DNA of 33,746 nucleotides from positions 1 to 33,746 of the forward strand of contig JAJQGL010000082.1 in NCBI GenBank assembly GCA_021200535.1. Direction: 5' to 3'. Each line of letters starts with the position of its first letter. Positions within the stretch are counted from its first letter, which is position 1. Positions 1-8,299 of this stretch are shown piece by piece. The notes below the pieces were generated by a model. The model had not been told where the DNA came from. It did not search any database and worked only from the letters and a program-made list of their open reading frames with translations. Both the position numbers and the translations under genes were made by a program. Origin of the DNA: Clostridiaceae bacterium (lineage in GTDB: Bacteria; Bacillota; Clostridia; Lachnospirales; Lachnospiraceae).

Positions 1-117
1 ATATGTGTGGTTCTTGTAATTGGTGTTGTTAATTATCCGAATATGAATTGGGATGAAGTCAGGAGGTTTGGCTATTTATGTTGCATAAGCAAAAGAAAAC
101 TAAAGTGTACATTTTGA
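1..117 (+). CDS. Possible C-terminal end of an upstream membrane protein (partial)
   Basis: One frame is open from the first base to a TGA at 115-117. It reads as a short hydrophobic stretch (CVVLVIGVV) followed by a basic tail (CCISKRKLKC), as expected for the end of a membrane protein such as an exporter permease. It would overlap the following lipoprotein gene by 40 bases, which is more than usual, so it may simply be an open frame by chance. The other two forward frames close within the first 35 bases. Function cannot be assigned. Confidence 0.3.
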   Translation: MCVVLVIGVVNYPNMNWDEVRRFGYLCCISKRKLKCTF

Positions 118-1331
118 TGAGTGTAGTTACTTGTCTGGTATTTTGCGGATGCCAGAAGGAAGAAGAAAAAAATGAATCGGTTATTCCTCAATATACTATG
201 GATGAATTGCGTGATGAGGCAAGCCAATTAAAACAAAAGTATTCTAATATGGATTTCTCGAAGACAAACATTATAATTCCGGAAGTGAATGAAATAGAGG
301 AATTAATTTTTCCTCTTGACCTGAATATTTCAGAATCAGAGGATACCTATAAAAAAATCAAAGACAACTTTTATGAAAATATTAAGCAGTTGACTGGCAG
401 AAATGATATTAATGAGAAATATATTTATTACAAATTGCCGTTGGATGAAGAACCGATTCATATTTATGATGTCAAAGAGGAAGACAGGGAAAGAAGCGCT
501 TATTCAGAATCTGATGAATCTGGGCAGGGATTTTATTTATCCTATAATGATTCAGTGTATTCCATGCTGCTATATGGAAGTTCCTTTATGCTTGAAGTTG
601 CAAATAATAGAGTGTCCGATTATTCAGAAAAAGGATATGACTGGCTCGGACACAGACCACCGGAGGGGAATGTGGTGGAGAGCTTTGATCTTCCGGAAGA
701 TTCCATAGAAAATATCAGTTATTCTATTGATGGCAAAATGCTTGCATTAAAGAAAGCAGTTGCATATGTGGAAGAAAATATGGGAAAGGGATATCATTAT
801 ATCCGTTCTCCATTTTTAAGCTATCAGGTATGTCATGTCGATGTAATTAAATTGGAAGAAAACAGTTACTATTATCAAATGAATGTACGGGCTTTATATC
901 AGGGAATATCATTTTCTTATGAAACAAATGCAAATATTCTGCCAGTGAACGAACAGGAAGTGGATTACGAAAATGTGTCCACTACCCATATAGCCGTGGT
1001 AATGTCAGAGGACAGCATTGATTATATCTGGTCTTGTGCGCATAGCTATGAAACAAAAAAAGAAGGAGAAGTTTATAATAAGTTTATATCTGTTAAGGAT
1101 GCGATGGATATTTTAAGCAGTACAGTATCGGCAGCTACTAAATTAGAATGTGATACGGTAGAGTTAATGTACCGCACGGAATTTCATAAGAACGAGTTTG
1201 GAGATATAGAAGAGGTGCAATGCCATCCTGTTTATCAATTTAAATTCACAAATACGGGACTTCCTGAATATCCAGTTTTGTTTTTTAATGTAGATGCCAT
1301 TAGCGGCCTGGTAGAGGCTTCCAATGCGTAG
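78..1331 (+). CDS. Putative lipoprotein of unknown function
   Basis: This 417-residue protein starts at ATG 78, eleven bases after a perfect AGGAGG (61-66). The N-terminus has a basic segment (HKQKKTK), a hydrophobic stretch and a lipobox-like VFCGC with Cys25 as the probable lipidation site, so it should be anchored to the outer face of the membrane. The -3 residue is Phe, so the lipobox is not canonical. The rest is acidic, soluble and without further membrane segments. The last 90 residues contain a pattern (HPVYQFKF, then FFNVDAISGLVE) that resembles PepSY/YycI-type folds; this is inference. It stands directly upstream of two ABC-2 permeases and an ATPase on the same strand and may be an accessory or sensor for that exporter. 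No specific family was recognised. Confidence 0.8.
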   Translation: MLHKQKKTKVYILMSVVTCLVFCGCQKEEEKNESVIPQYTMDELRDEASQLKQKYSNMDFSKTNIIIPEVNEIEELIFPLDLNISESEDTYKKIKDNFYENIKQLTGRNDINEKYIYYKLPLDEEPIHIYDVKEEDRERSAYSESDESGQGFYLSYNDSVYSMLLYGSSFMLEVANNRVSDYSEKGYDWLGHRPPEGNVVESFDLPEDSIENISYSIDGKMLALKKAVAYVEENMGKGYHYIRSPFLSYQVCHVDVIKLEENSYYYQMNVRALYQGISFSYETNANILPVNEQEVDYENVSTTHIAVVMSEDSIDYIWSCAHSYETKKEGEVYNKFISVKDAMDILSSTVSAATKLECDTVELMYRTEFHKNEFGDIEEVQCHPVYQFKFTNTGLPEYPVLFFNVDAISGLVEASNA

Positions 1332-1354
1332 AAAGACATTGTTTTATAAAAATT

Positions 1355-1363
1355 TGGTACAAT
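1355..1363 (+). promoter_or_regulatory. Candidate extended -10 promoter for exporter module A
   Basis: TGGTACAAT at 1355-1363 matches an extended -10 element (TGn followed by TACAAT). There is no good -35 hexamer at 16-18 bases. It lies 26 bases before the ATG at 1390 in the only gap between the lipoprotein and the permeases, so it could start a transcript of the permease-permease-ATPase set. Confidence 0.35.
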
Positions 1364-1389
1364 AGCGGCACAAAGAACTGTGCTGTTTT

Positions 1390-2292
1390 ATGGTGAAAAA
1401 GATGCAGATGAAACGAATTATAAAAAAGATAATTTCAGAATTATATTCCATAAAATTCTGGATTGCCGTCATTGCTATTTCCATGCTGTGTTTTTGCGCA
1501 AATGTGGAGGGAGAAACGGCATCATCCGATACGGTTATTTATCATTTGATACTCTATTGCTCCAGACAAGAGTTGATGGACATGGGAGAAATGTATTCTT
1601 CATATAGTGTTATTATGGCGTTTCGCAATAATTACTGGTTTCCTATTATTGTGCCAATTGTGGCAGCTGTCCCGTATATCCATCAATTTAGCGATGAGTG
1701 GCTGACCGGGTATTATTATATGCGGATTCCCCGTTCTAAAAGAGTATCTTATGCAATGGAACATGCTTTGATGGCAGCGCTAACGGGATTTTTGGTTATG
1801 TGTGTGGGAATTCTGCTTTTTGGAATGGTCTGCGTGGGTATTTTTCCTTCGTATCATTCTTATCTGACGCATACGGATGAAAGTATGGTTGCTGCCATAT
1901 ATGGACAGACGCAGGCAATACGTTTTATTTCTTTCATAAAAGTTTTGCTGCATGTGGGGCTTTTGGGGAGTATTATGTCCGTTTTTTCCTGTATCGTGCT
2001 TACTATCATTCGGGATGCTTTTCTATCATTAACCCTGCCTATGATGCTAGTGTATCTTAGCACAAAAGTGTGTAATTATTACGCTTTGTTTGTCAGGCAG
2101 CAATACGCAGATGAACCTCCACTGGCAGTTAATATGATTAGTCTGTTGATTCCTTCCATGTATATGAATATGGAAGGGGTGTTTCATCAATGGTTTGGTG
2201 TTCCGGATTTTTTTTGGCATGCATATTTATTGCTGATTTTAGGTTTCCTGGCTGTTATCATGGCTGCCATTGTAAAAAGGAGAGATGTGTAA
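1390..2292 (+). CDS. ABC-2 type exporter permease, module A, first subunit
   Basis: This 300-residue protein has about six hydrophobic segments (roughly residues 18-40, 78-98, 125-150, 188-210, 212-235 and 265-290) and a short basic N-terminus. That is the layout of ABC-2 / lantibiotic-immunity type permeases. No catalytic motifs are expected or seen. ATG 1390 has a poor ribosome binding site; ATGs at 1402 and 1408 are alternatives, so the first residues are uncertain. The stop codon overlaps the next permease start by one base (TAATG), and the ATPase follows, which supports a two-permease, one-ATPase transporter. The substrate is unknown; bacteriocin or antimicrobial peptide export/immunity is the usual role of such small cassettes. 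Confidence 0.75.
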   Translation: MVKKMQMKRIIKKIISELYSIKFWIAVIAISMLCFCANVEGETASSDTVIYHLILYCSRQELMDMGEMYSSYSVIMAFRNNYWFPIIVPIVAAVPYIHQFSDEWLTGYYYMRIPRSKRVSYAMEHALMAALTGFLVMCVGILLFGMVCVGIFPSYHSYLTHTDESMVAAIYGQTQAIRFISFIKVLLHVGLLGSIMSVFSCIVLTIIRDAFLSLTLPMMLVYLSTKVCNYYALFVRQQYADEPPLAVNMISLLIPSMYMNMEGVFHQWFGVPDFFWHAYLLLILGFLAVIMAAIVKRRDV

Positions 2293-3137
2293 TGATTCGG
2301 AAAATTTGGGGCGTTGCCCGGGTAGAATATCTGGGATTTCTCACTAGCAAAAGGGTTTTGTTCATGTTGTTTGCTTTTATTTTTCTTGCCGAGGATGTAG
2401 TGGCAAAAATGGAGAAAATTGCCACTGAGCAAGAATTGCCGCTAGGCAGATTTGAACCATTTATATTACTGTTTTCTTATAAAATTCATGTCATGCTTGT
2501 TCCTATTGTATTTGTGGTAATGATGTCAAATTTTCCCTCAAATGAAAAAAGCGGCTATTTTACTATGTCCCGCATTAACAGAACGGCATGGGTATTTGGA
2601 GAAGTAATTTATGCAGGATTAGTCGGATTGAGCTTTATTCTGTTCCTGTTTTTGGGGACAACGGCTTGGGTATGGAAAAGCAGTAAATTTTTTACGGTGT
2701 GGAGTCCTTATATGAGTGAACTTTATGTGGATTTTCCGGAAATCTATGCATTAAATAATCAGTTGTTTATCAAAACAGAAACCTTGGCACAGGGAGAACC
2801 AACGGAGGTTATGCTCCATAGTGTCAGCCTCATGTTTTTATATCTGCTGTTTCTGGCATTGTTGTTAATGTTATTTAAACTGCTTTCTTTAAAAAGAATT
2901 GGCATTTTTTTTACTGTATCCATTACAATAATAGGGGCTACTTTTGATGGTTACAGCAAAGGTATAAAATGGATTTTTCCCATTACACAGAGTATTTATG
3001 AAACACACTTTCATTCCTATTATGCTATGGCTGAGTTGCCGCTTTATTATTCTTATATTTATTTCTGTGTGTTGATTGTGGGATTGCTCATGATAAATCA
3101 ATGGCTGGTAAAACGCCATATTATAACGGAGGATTAA
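2292..3137 (+). CDS. ABC-2 type exporter permease, module A, second subunit
   Basis: This 281-residue membrane protein starts at ATG 2292, behind AGGAG at 2279-2283 and overlapping the previous stop by one base. A longer open frame from 2190 lies inside the previous gene and is not needed. Hydrophobic segments lie at about residues 20-36, 56-74, 97-120, 180-200, 205-222 and 250-272. It resembles its neighbour in size and topology rather than in evident sequence, as expected for heteromeric ABC-2 permease pairs. The ATPase starts three bases after its stop. No substrate is indicated by the sequence. Confidence 0.78.
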   Translation: MIRKIWGVARVEYLGFLTSKRVLFMLFAFIFLAEDVVAKMEKIATEQELPLGRFEPFILLFSYKIHVMLVPIVFVVMMSNFPSNEKSGYFTMSRINRTAWVFGEVIYAGLVGLSFILFLFLGTTAWVWKSSKFFTVWSPYMSELYVDFPEIYALNNQLFIKTETLAQGEPTEVMLHSVSLMFLYLLFLALLLMLFKLLSLKRIGIFFTVSITIIGATFDGYSKGIKWIFPITQSIYETHFHSYYAMAELPLYYSYIYFCVLIVGLLMINQWLVKRHIITED

Positions 3138-3140
3138 TAT

Positions 3141-3764
3141 ATGATAGAAATTAATCAGGTTTCTTTAATTTTAAATAAGAAAGAGATTTTACACGAAATT
3201 AGTGCCAGCTTTGCAGATGGAGACATACATGGACTGGTAGGAAGAAATGGTTGCGGGAAAACCATGTTGATGAAATGTATCTGTGGCTTTGTGAGACCCA
3301 CTTCCGGAACAATTTGTGTCAATCATAAAATAATTGGAGTAGATGTAGATTTTCCGGAACACCTTGGAGTAATTATCGAAACACCTGTTTTTATTCCCTA
3401 TTTAAGCGGCTATCGTAATTTGAAAATTTTATCAGAATACCGGCACTGCATTAGCAGGCAGGATATTTATGAAACGTTGAAAACGGTAGGCCTTGATAAA
3501 GTTGGACGATTGCCTGTTTACAAATATAGCCTGGGGATGCGGCAGCGTCTTGGCATTGCTCAGGCGATCATGGAAAATCCAGATGTGTTAGTGCTGGATG
3601 AACCATTCAATGGATTGGATAGACAGGGTGTTTTGGAGATGCGGGATGTTTTGTTAGGGATGCGTGAAAAGGGGAAAAATATTGTGATTGCCTCTCATAG
3701 CGAAGAAGATATTAGTGTTTTGTGTAATAACGTTTTACATCTGGAAAATGGCAGATTAATATAA
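3141..3764 (+). CDS. ABC transporter ATP-binding protein, module A
   Basis: This 207-residue cytoplasmic nucleotide-binding subunit has Walker A GRNGCGKT (about residues 34-41), signature region YSLGMRQRLGIAQ, Walker B VLVLDEPFNGLD and the switch histidine in IASHSEED. The signature is LGMRQ in place of LSGGQ, a degenerate form seen in several small drug/peptide exporters. The start follows GGAGG at 3126-3130. It is close to the minimal length for an ATPase domain, with no C-terminal extension. It is the third gene of a tightly packed permease-permease-ATPase unit and should energise that exporter. Confidence 0.9.
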   Translation: MIEINQVSLILNKKEILHEISASFADGDIHGLVGRNGCGKTMLMKCICGFVRPTSGTICVNHKIIGVDVDFPEHLGVIIETPVFIPYLSGYRNLKILSEYRHCISRQDIYETLKTVGLDKVGRLPVYKYSLGMRQRLGIAQAIMENPDVLVLDEPFNGLDRQGVLEMRDVLLGMREKGKNIVIASHSEEDISVLCNNVLHLENGRLI

Positions 3765-3808
3765 TACTTACAAAACAAAGAATAGTAGTATTAAGGATAA
3801 AATTTAAT

Positions 3809-3836
3809 TTGCTAGTAGTTGATAGAATTGTATGAA
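3809..3836 (+). promoter_or_regulatory. Candidate promoter upstream of the anchored repeat protein
   Basis: TTGCTA (3809-3814), a 16-base spacer and TATGAA (3831-3836) form a weak sigma-A type promoter in the 89-base gap after module A. The -10 is very close to the start codon at 3854, so the leader would be only about 10-15 bases. Confidence 0.3.
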
Positions 3837-3853
3837 AAACTTGTGGGGTTGAA

Positions 3854-4993
3854 ATGAAAAAAAGAAAAAAAGTAATGCTGGAAATTATAATAATTCTATT
3901 TGTAGTAATAGGAGTGGCGCTGATATTGCAAATAGTAAGAAAACCAGTAAAAGAAACTGACAGAGATAATAGTTCTCAGGATAACGCTGTTGTTTCAGAA
4001 GAAATTGATTATAGCGGATTGGGGAATGAACAAGGGAATCTTCAAAATGGTGGTGACCAGACTTATTTAAAAGATAGAGGGATTTTAGTTAAGACAACCA
4101 GTGAAGAAAATAATGTGATGCTTTGTTTTGACGATTCAGAGCAGGAACTTGATTTTTATTGCAGTAAAAGCTCTTGCTTACATAATAATAGGGATTGTGT
4201 ATCAAATCAATCGCTGAGATATTTGTTGAGTTATGCTGATGTTGTGTTTGGGGTTCCGGATAGTGCCGTGAATGAAATTTGGCAATGCCAAAATAATGAA
4301 ATGAGCTGCTTTTATAGAACAAAAGATGATATATATGGATTATGGGGATATCAAGGATACATTTATTTTATGACTGACTTTGGAGTGTTTCGAATTTCAA
4401 TTGAAAACCCTTCCGGAGAGGAAAAAATATTGGATAGACCGGTATTATATGAATATTTAACTTTTTATGAGAATAAAATGTATTTTTGTTATGAGGATCA
4501 GTTGTTGTATCAGGCAAATTTAGATGGTAGTAAAAAGAAAAGGTTTTGTGATGAGAAGTTAGTATCACCACAGGTTTGCGGAGACTTTCTTTATTATAGA
4601 AGTGCGGAATATGACAAGAAAGGGAAGTTTCAGATAAAGAATACATTGAAATGTATATCCCTTAAGGACAAAAGTGAGAAAGTGATTCTTGATGAGGTAT
4701 ATCAATTTAATGTTGATACTAAGGAAAATAATATTTATTATACAAAATTATCAACGAATGACGAAGTAACTTTAAATGTGGTAAGTTTAAGCAATGGTAA
4801 GACGCGAAAGATAACTGATTGCGCAAGTGCTTATTTATATACATTTTCAGAGAGTGAATGGATTGTTTTTGAAAAATACGAAGGAGAGTTAGAAAAAGAT
4901 GAAGAAGGAGGAAGACCTACACATTTATACTGTATAAAAAAGGATGGCAGTGGCGAAAAAAGGCTCGATTATCCTAGAAAGGTTGAAGAATAG
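3854..4993 (+). CDS. Membrane-anchored extracytoplasmic protein, DUF5050/propeller-like
   Basis: This 379-residue protein has a basic N-terminus (MKKRKKVM), one membrane anchor (about residues 9-27), a polar Asn/Asp/Ser-rich linker (30-70) and a large outer domain. The outer domain shows repeated short strand-like units ending in phrases such as LLYQANLDGSKKK, LYCIKKDGSGEK and NVVSLSNGKTRK. These resemble the loops of DUF5050-type or other beta-propeller repeats. Residues 103-115 hold Cys103-x4-Cys108-x-His110-x4-Cys115, possibly a metal or disulfide knot. It lies between two ABC exporter modules on the same strand, so a role as a surface partner or sensor is plausible but unproven. The family assignment is by pattern only. 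Confidence 0.7.
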   Translation: MKKRKKVMLEIIIILFVVIGVALILQIVRKPVKETDRDNSSQDNAVVSEEIDYSGLGNEQGNLQNGGDQTYLKDRGILVKTTSEENNVMLCFDDSEQELDFYCSKSSCLHNNRDCVSNQSLRYLLSYADVVFGVPDSAVNEIWQCQNNEMSCFYRTKDDIYGLWGYQGYIYFMTDFGVFRISIENPSGEEKILDRPVLYEYLTFYENKMYFCYEDQLLYQANLDGSKKKRFCDEKLVSPQVCGDFLYYRSAEYDKKGKFQIKNTLKCISLKDKSEKVILDEVYQFNVDTKENNIYYTKLSTNDEVTLNVVSLSNGKTRKITDCASAYLYTFSESEWIVFEKYEGELEKDEEGGRPTHLYCIKKDGSGEKRLDYPRKVEE

Positions 4994-4995
4994 AC

Positions 4996-5283
4996 ATGAG
5001 AAAAAATAAAATAACGGGTAAGTATGTTATAGGAATATGTATAGCTGTAATTATTTGTTTTGTGATTGGCTCATTATGGAATTTAAATAAAAAGAGTAGT
5101 GAAAGTACATCTAAAATGGAAACGGATATATCAGGTCAGGAAAATGAGGCTGAAGGAGAGAATACAGATAGCAGTGAAGTGAATCAGGTAAAAGAAACTG
5201 CAGGAGCGTCACAAATTAGCCCTGATGGCATCTTATTGTGTGAAACGTTCCGGGAGGGTGATGGAAATGGATTTAAAAATTAA
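4996..5283 (+). CDS. Short anchored protein, likely truncated paralogue of the preceding gene
   Basis: This 95-residue frame begins two bases after the previous stop. It has the same plan as the start of the preceding gene: a basic N-terminus, one membrane anchor (about residues 10-28) and a Glu/Ser/Asp-rich linker. It then reads PDGILLCETF, similar to RGILVKTT at the point where the neighbour's outer domain begins, and ends soon after. Its last bases overlap the next ATPase gene. The simplest reading is that a second anchored protein lost its outer domain by deletion up to the ATPase start. It may still be translated as a short membrane peptide, but its own ribosome binding site is weak. Confidence 0.45.
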   Translation: MRKNKITGKYVIGICIAVIICFVIGSLWNLNKKSSESTSKMETDISGQENEAEGENTDSSEVNQVKETAGASQISPDGILLCETFREGDGNGFKN

Positions 5284-6007
5284 GAACATTAGTAAGCGTT
5301 ATAATAAAAAATGTGTTTTGGACAAAGTGAATCAGAATTTTACAAAAGGAGTTTACGGCTTGCTTGGTCCGAATGGAGCGGGAAAAACAACCCTGTTGAA
5401 CATTATTGCTACAGTTATCGATATGTCAGAAGGAGAGATTACTTTTGATGAGAAAAATGTTTATGATCAGTTAGAAGAATATCATTCAGTGATTGGTTAT
5501 CTGCCACAAAAAATTGGTTTTTACAATCATTTTACAGGATATGATTTGATGAAGTATATGTATCATTTAAAAGGAGGAGATGTTAAAGATACAAGTCAGA
5601 TTGATACTTTATTAAAGAGGGTAAATTTGTATTCGGTGAAGGATAACCGTATTGCAACCTATTCTGGCGGAATGAAGCAAAGATTAGGTATTGCACAGGC
5701 CTTTTTAAAGACACCGGTTATTTTATTATTGGATGAACCAACTGTAGGTTTGGATCTTGAAGAACGTGCAATTTTTAAGCAGATGATTCGTGAGGCTGGG
5801 AAGCACGCAATTGTAATACTATCCACACATATTGTTTCTGACATTGAAGAGGCTGCAGATTATATTTTGGTTATGAGTGAAGGAAAAGTATTAGAAAATA
5901 ATGAGATGAAATATTATAAAGAGAAGATTTTGCAAAATGGTTTGGAAGGATTGGAACAATATTATTTACAATTAACGGGGAGAAGATTGTATGATTCAGC
6001 AGATTAA
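5267..6007 (+). CDS. ABC transporter ATP-binding protein, module B
   Basis: This 246-residue nucleotide-binding subunit carries Walker A GPNGAGKT, signature YSGGMKQRLGIAQ, Walker B VILLLDEPTVGLD and switch histidine in ILSTH. GGGAGGG at 5252-5258 is eight bases before ATG 5267; an ATG at 5261 is too close to it, and the open frame continues upstream only by chance. The C-terminal tail (about residues 205-246) is an extra helical part common in ABC-2 exporter ATPases. It overlaps the truncated anchored gene by 17 bases and the following permease by 17 bases, so these are translationally coupled. The signature is more canonical than in module A. Confidence 0.92.
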   Translation: MDLKIKNISKRYNKKCVLDKVNQNFTKGVYGLLGPNGAGKTTLLNIIATVIDMSEGEITFDEKNVYDQLEEYHSVIGYLPQKIGFYNHFTGYDLMKYMYHLKGGDVKDTSQIDTLLKRVNLYSVKDNRIATYSGGMKQRLGIAQAFLKTPVILLLDEPTVGLDLEERAIFKQMIREAGKHAIVILSTHIVSDIEEAADYILVMSEGKVLENNEMKYYKEKILQNGLEGLEQYYLQLTGRRLYDSAD

Positions 6008-7175
6008 GTATGAAATAAAGAAATATGTAATGACAAGAAGTAATTTCTTTTTTTTAATTGCAGTTACTATGGTTAGTATTGGTGTGCTCTTTTTTTGCGA
6101 AGGCGGGTATTATTCTGAAAAAGATCTGCGTCAGAACTTTTATAAAAAAATAGAGGAAATGAATTTTTCTGTGGCAGACAAACAGAAAATAGAGGAGGAA
6201 AGAGAGAAAATTTCACTGGAAATATATGGAGAAGACTTTTCGGAACCTGACAGGGAAGCGATGATGAAAAAGGGAAAGTATGCAGATACGAAAATAGATG
6301 ATTATAAACTTCTGGGCGAATTGCTTACCTGCATAGATGTTGTAGAGAAAAGAAACGGAAACACCGAACTTTTGGCAGAGGAAATGGAAGGGCAAACCGG
6401 AAATTATGAGAAAGAGGATAATCAGATGCTGGTTGATCGTAAAAAATTGACCGCATCTGTGAGTAATATGTTGTTTGGGGGAGTACCATGTCTTTTGCTA
6501 ATTTTTATATTGAGTTCTTCGTTTGCTATGGAATATGAGAGTAATGTAAATCCTGTGTTGCGTATAACAAAAAAAGGGGGACAGATTTATATATCAAAAT
6601 TATTGACAGGCATTATAATTGCCATAGTGACGAATCTGTTTTTTTGGGGAATATATTATATTTGTCAGTTTTTTCTTTTGGGTATGACACCGCAGGATTG
6701 GAGACAACCCCTCTTTTTAGTAGAAGATTGTCAAATGTGTGCCTCCGGGATGTCTATACAAAGTCTTCTGGTAAAGCAGATATTTGCATCGATGTTAGTT
6801 TCTGTTTTAATCGCTATGCTTACAATGCTATTATCTAAGGCAATAAAAAAGAGTATTTTTGCTTCGCTGGTCACGTTTGCTATTTTTGTTATCACACTGC
6901 TCCCCGATCTTTTGAATACAGTGTTTTATAGCAGTACATACGTAACAAAAATGAATGACTGGTATTTAATGTCAGAACCTGAATTTTACCGGATGCTGCA
7001 GATAGAAAAAACATTTAATCCGATTTCGCTGCTTCAATTCCGATATTATGTTGAACAACCTATATATACACAAATATCGAATTATCAATATCCGACAGAG
7101 ATTTTCCCGATATTAGCGGCAGTTTTTTTAATTGGAATATTTGGTATGGTTTTGTCATGGAAAAAAGGGAGATGA
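5991..7175 (+). CDS. ABC-2 type exporter permease with outer domain, module B
   Basis: This 394-residue protein has a first membrane segment at about residues 17-36. A charged, mostly helical region of some 120 residues (about 38-155) is probably outside the cell. A cluster of five further membrane segments follows (about 160-180, 205-232, 265-288, 292-312 and 370-388). This is the known plan of ABC-2 permeases with an inserted extracytoplasmic domain. It starts inside the ATPase gene, behind GGGGAG at 5978-5983. The next permease begins four bases after its stop and has the same plan, indicating a heteromeric exporter. No substrate can be inferred. Confidence 0.8.
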   Translation: MIQQIKYEIKKYVMTRSNFFFLIAVTMVSIGVLFFCEGGYYSEKDLRQNFYKKIEEMNFSVADKQKIEEEREKISLEIYGEDFSEPDREAMMKKGKYADTKIDDYKLLGELLTCIDVVEKRNGNTELLAEEMEGQTGNYEKEDNQMLVDRKKLTASVSNMLFGGVPCLLLIFILSSSFAMEYESNVNPVLRITKKGGQIYISKLLTGIIIAIVTNLFFWGIYYICQFFLLGMTPQDWRQPLFLVEDCQMCASGMSIQSLLVKQIFASMLVSVLIAMLTMLLSKAIKKSIFASLVTFAIFVITLLPDLLNTVFYSSTYVTKMNDWYLMSEPEFYRMLQIEKTFNPISLLQFRYYVEQPIYTQISNYQYPTEIFPILAAVFLIGIFGMVLSWKKGR

Positions 7176-7179
7176 AAGA

Positions 7180-8106
7180 ATGGTCCGATATGAATTAAAG
7201 AAAATAATAAGTATTAGGACAATATTGTGTCTGGTAGTCATTTATGTTTTGTTTTTGGCTTTGTTTTGGATACAAAACAGGGGAGTTGAGCAGGCTCGAA
7301 GCACAGACATGCTGCGAAGTATATATGCTGAAATTGAAGGAAAGATAACAGAGGAGAAAGCTGAAAAGATAGAAGCGCTTAAGAAAGAAAAGGATGAAAT
7401 ACTTGAAAAGGAAGCGACGGTTGAGCAGGAATATAAAGAAGAGAAGATTGAAATTGATGAATATATGAGATATCGTGATGACTACCATTATATGAATAGC
7501 AGAAGCGAAATTATCGATGCAGTTTATGAAAGATATCAGACAAATCGTAAACAAGGAGCATGGATGATTTTTGATAGATATTATGAGCAATTATTTCAAC
7601 CGGAGAGAAATCAATGGGGATTAATACTTTCCGTTTTTTTTATAATATCTCTGTTGGTGTGCTGCGAAACGCAGGAATTTTCCTCTGTTATTTATGTCAC
7701 AAGAAAAGGAAAATGTGGTATCTGGAAGGACAAATTAAAAACCGTTATGATGTCTGGCGTGATACTGACAGTGCTGTATGCAGCAGGAGAATGTGCTATT
7801 GTATCAATGTTTTTTTCGTTTGATTACTTAGAAGCGCCTGTCCAGAGTATTTCTTGTTTAGCTGATGTACAGCTTACCGTAAATATAGGGCAATGGTACA
7901 TCCTGACATTTTTGTTGAGAATGCTGAATATTGTGGTGTTTTCTGGAGCAGGCTGTTTTATTCTATTGCACACTAAAAATAAAAAAATAGGAATACTTGT
8001 TATGGCAGTAGTTATTTTTTTGCCTATGATATTAGCAGAAGTTATGCAATGGGATGTTTGTAATGTGCTATCGAAATGGATTACGGTTTATCCGCTGTTT
8101 GTGTGA
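7180..8106 (+). CDS. ABC-2 type exporter permease with coiled-coil outer domain, module B
   Basis: This 308-residue protein has a membrane segment at about residues 12-32. A highly charged Glu/Lys region (about 40-140, with stretches such as KEKDEILEKEATVEQEYKEE) probably forms a helical hairpin or coiled coil outside the cell. About five more membrane segments follow. ATG 7180 is preferred because AGGGAG at 7166-7171 lies before it and the gap to the previous stop is four bases. It is the last gene of module B; an intrinsic terminator follows at 8140. It probably pairs with the preceding permease. Confidence 0.78.
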   Translation: MVRYELKKIISIRTILCLVVIYVLFLALFWIQNRGVEQARSTDMLRSIYAEIEGKITEEKAEKIEALKKEKDEILEKEATVEQEYKEEKIEIDEYMRYRDDYHYMNSRSEIIDAVYERYQTNRKQGAWMIFDRYYEQLFQPERNQWGLILSVFFIISLLVCCETQEFSSVIYVTRKGKCGIWKDKLKTVMMSGVILTVLYAAGECAIVSMFFSFDYLEAPVQSISCLADVQLTVNIGQWYILTFLLRMLNIVVFSGAGCFILLHTKNKKIGILVMAVVIFLPMILAEVMQWDVCNVLSKWITVYPLFV

Positions 8107-8139
8107 AAGATTTTGGGTACAGTTATTAAAATGTAGCAG

Positions 8140-8180
8140 CCGGGGCTAGGGTTTCCCCGGTTTGTTTTTTGTTCTTTTTA
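8140..8180 (+). terminator. Intrinsic terminator after exporter module B
   Basis: CCGGGG (8140-8145) and CCCCGG (8155-8160) form a six-pair GC stem with a nine-base loop, followed at once by a T-rich run (8161-8179). This is a standard rho-independent terminator and separates the exporter genes from the DUF3990 unit. Confidence 0.85.
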
Positions 8181-8207
8181 TATGGGACAAAACGAGTTCC
8201 AATAAGC

Positions 8208-8236
8208 TTGAAATGAAAGCATAAATGCTGTATATT
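8208..8236 (+). promoter_or_regulatory. Promoter of the DUF3990-like gene pair
   Basis: TTGAAA (8208-8213), a 17-base spacer and TATATT (8231-8236) match the sigma-A consensus well. The site lies between the terminator of module B and the start at 8300, so this gene pair is an independent transcription unit. A small dyad CCGTTACGG sits just downstream at about 8248-8256. Confidence 0.65.
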
Positions 8237-8299
8237 AAGGTTGATAACCGTTACGGATATGCTATTAATATTCAAGCAAACAAGTAAGGGGTGAAAGAT

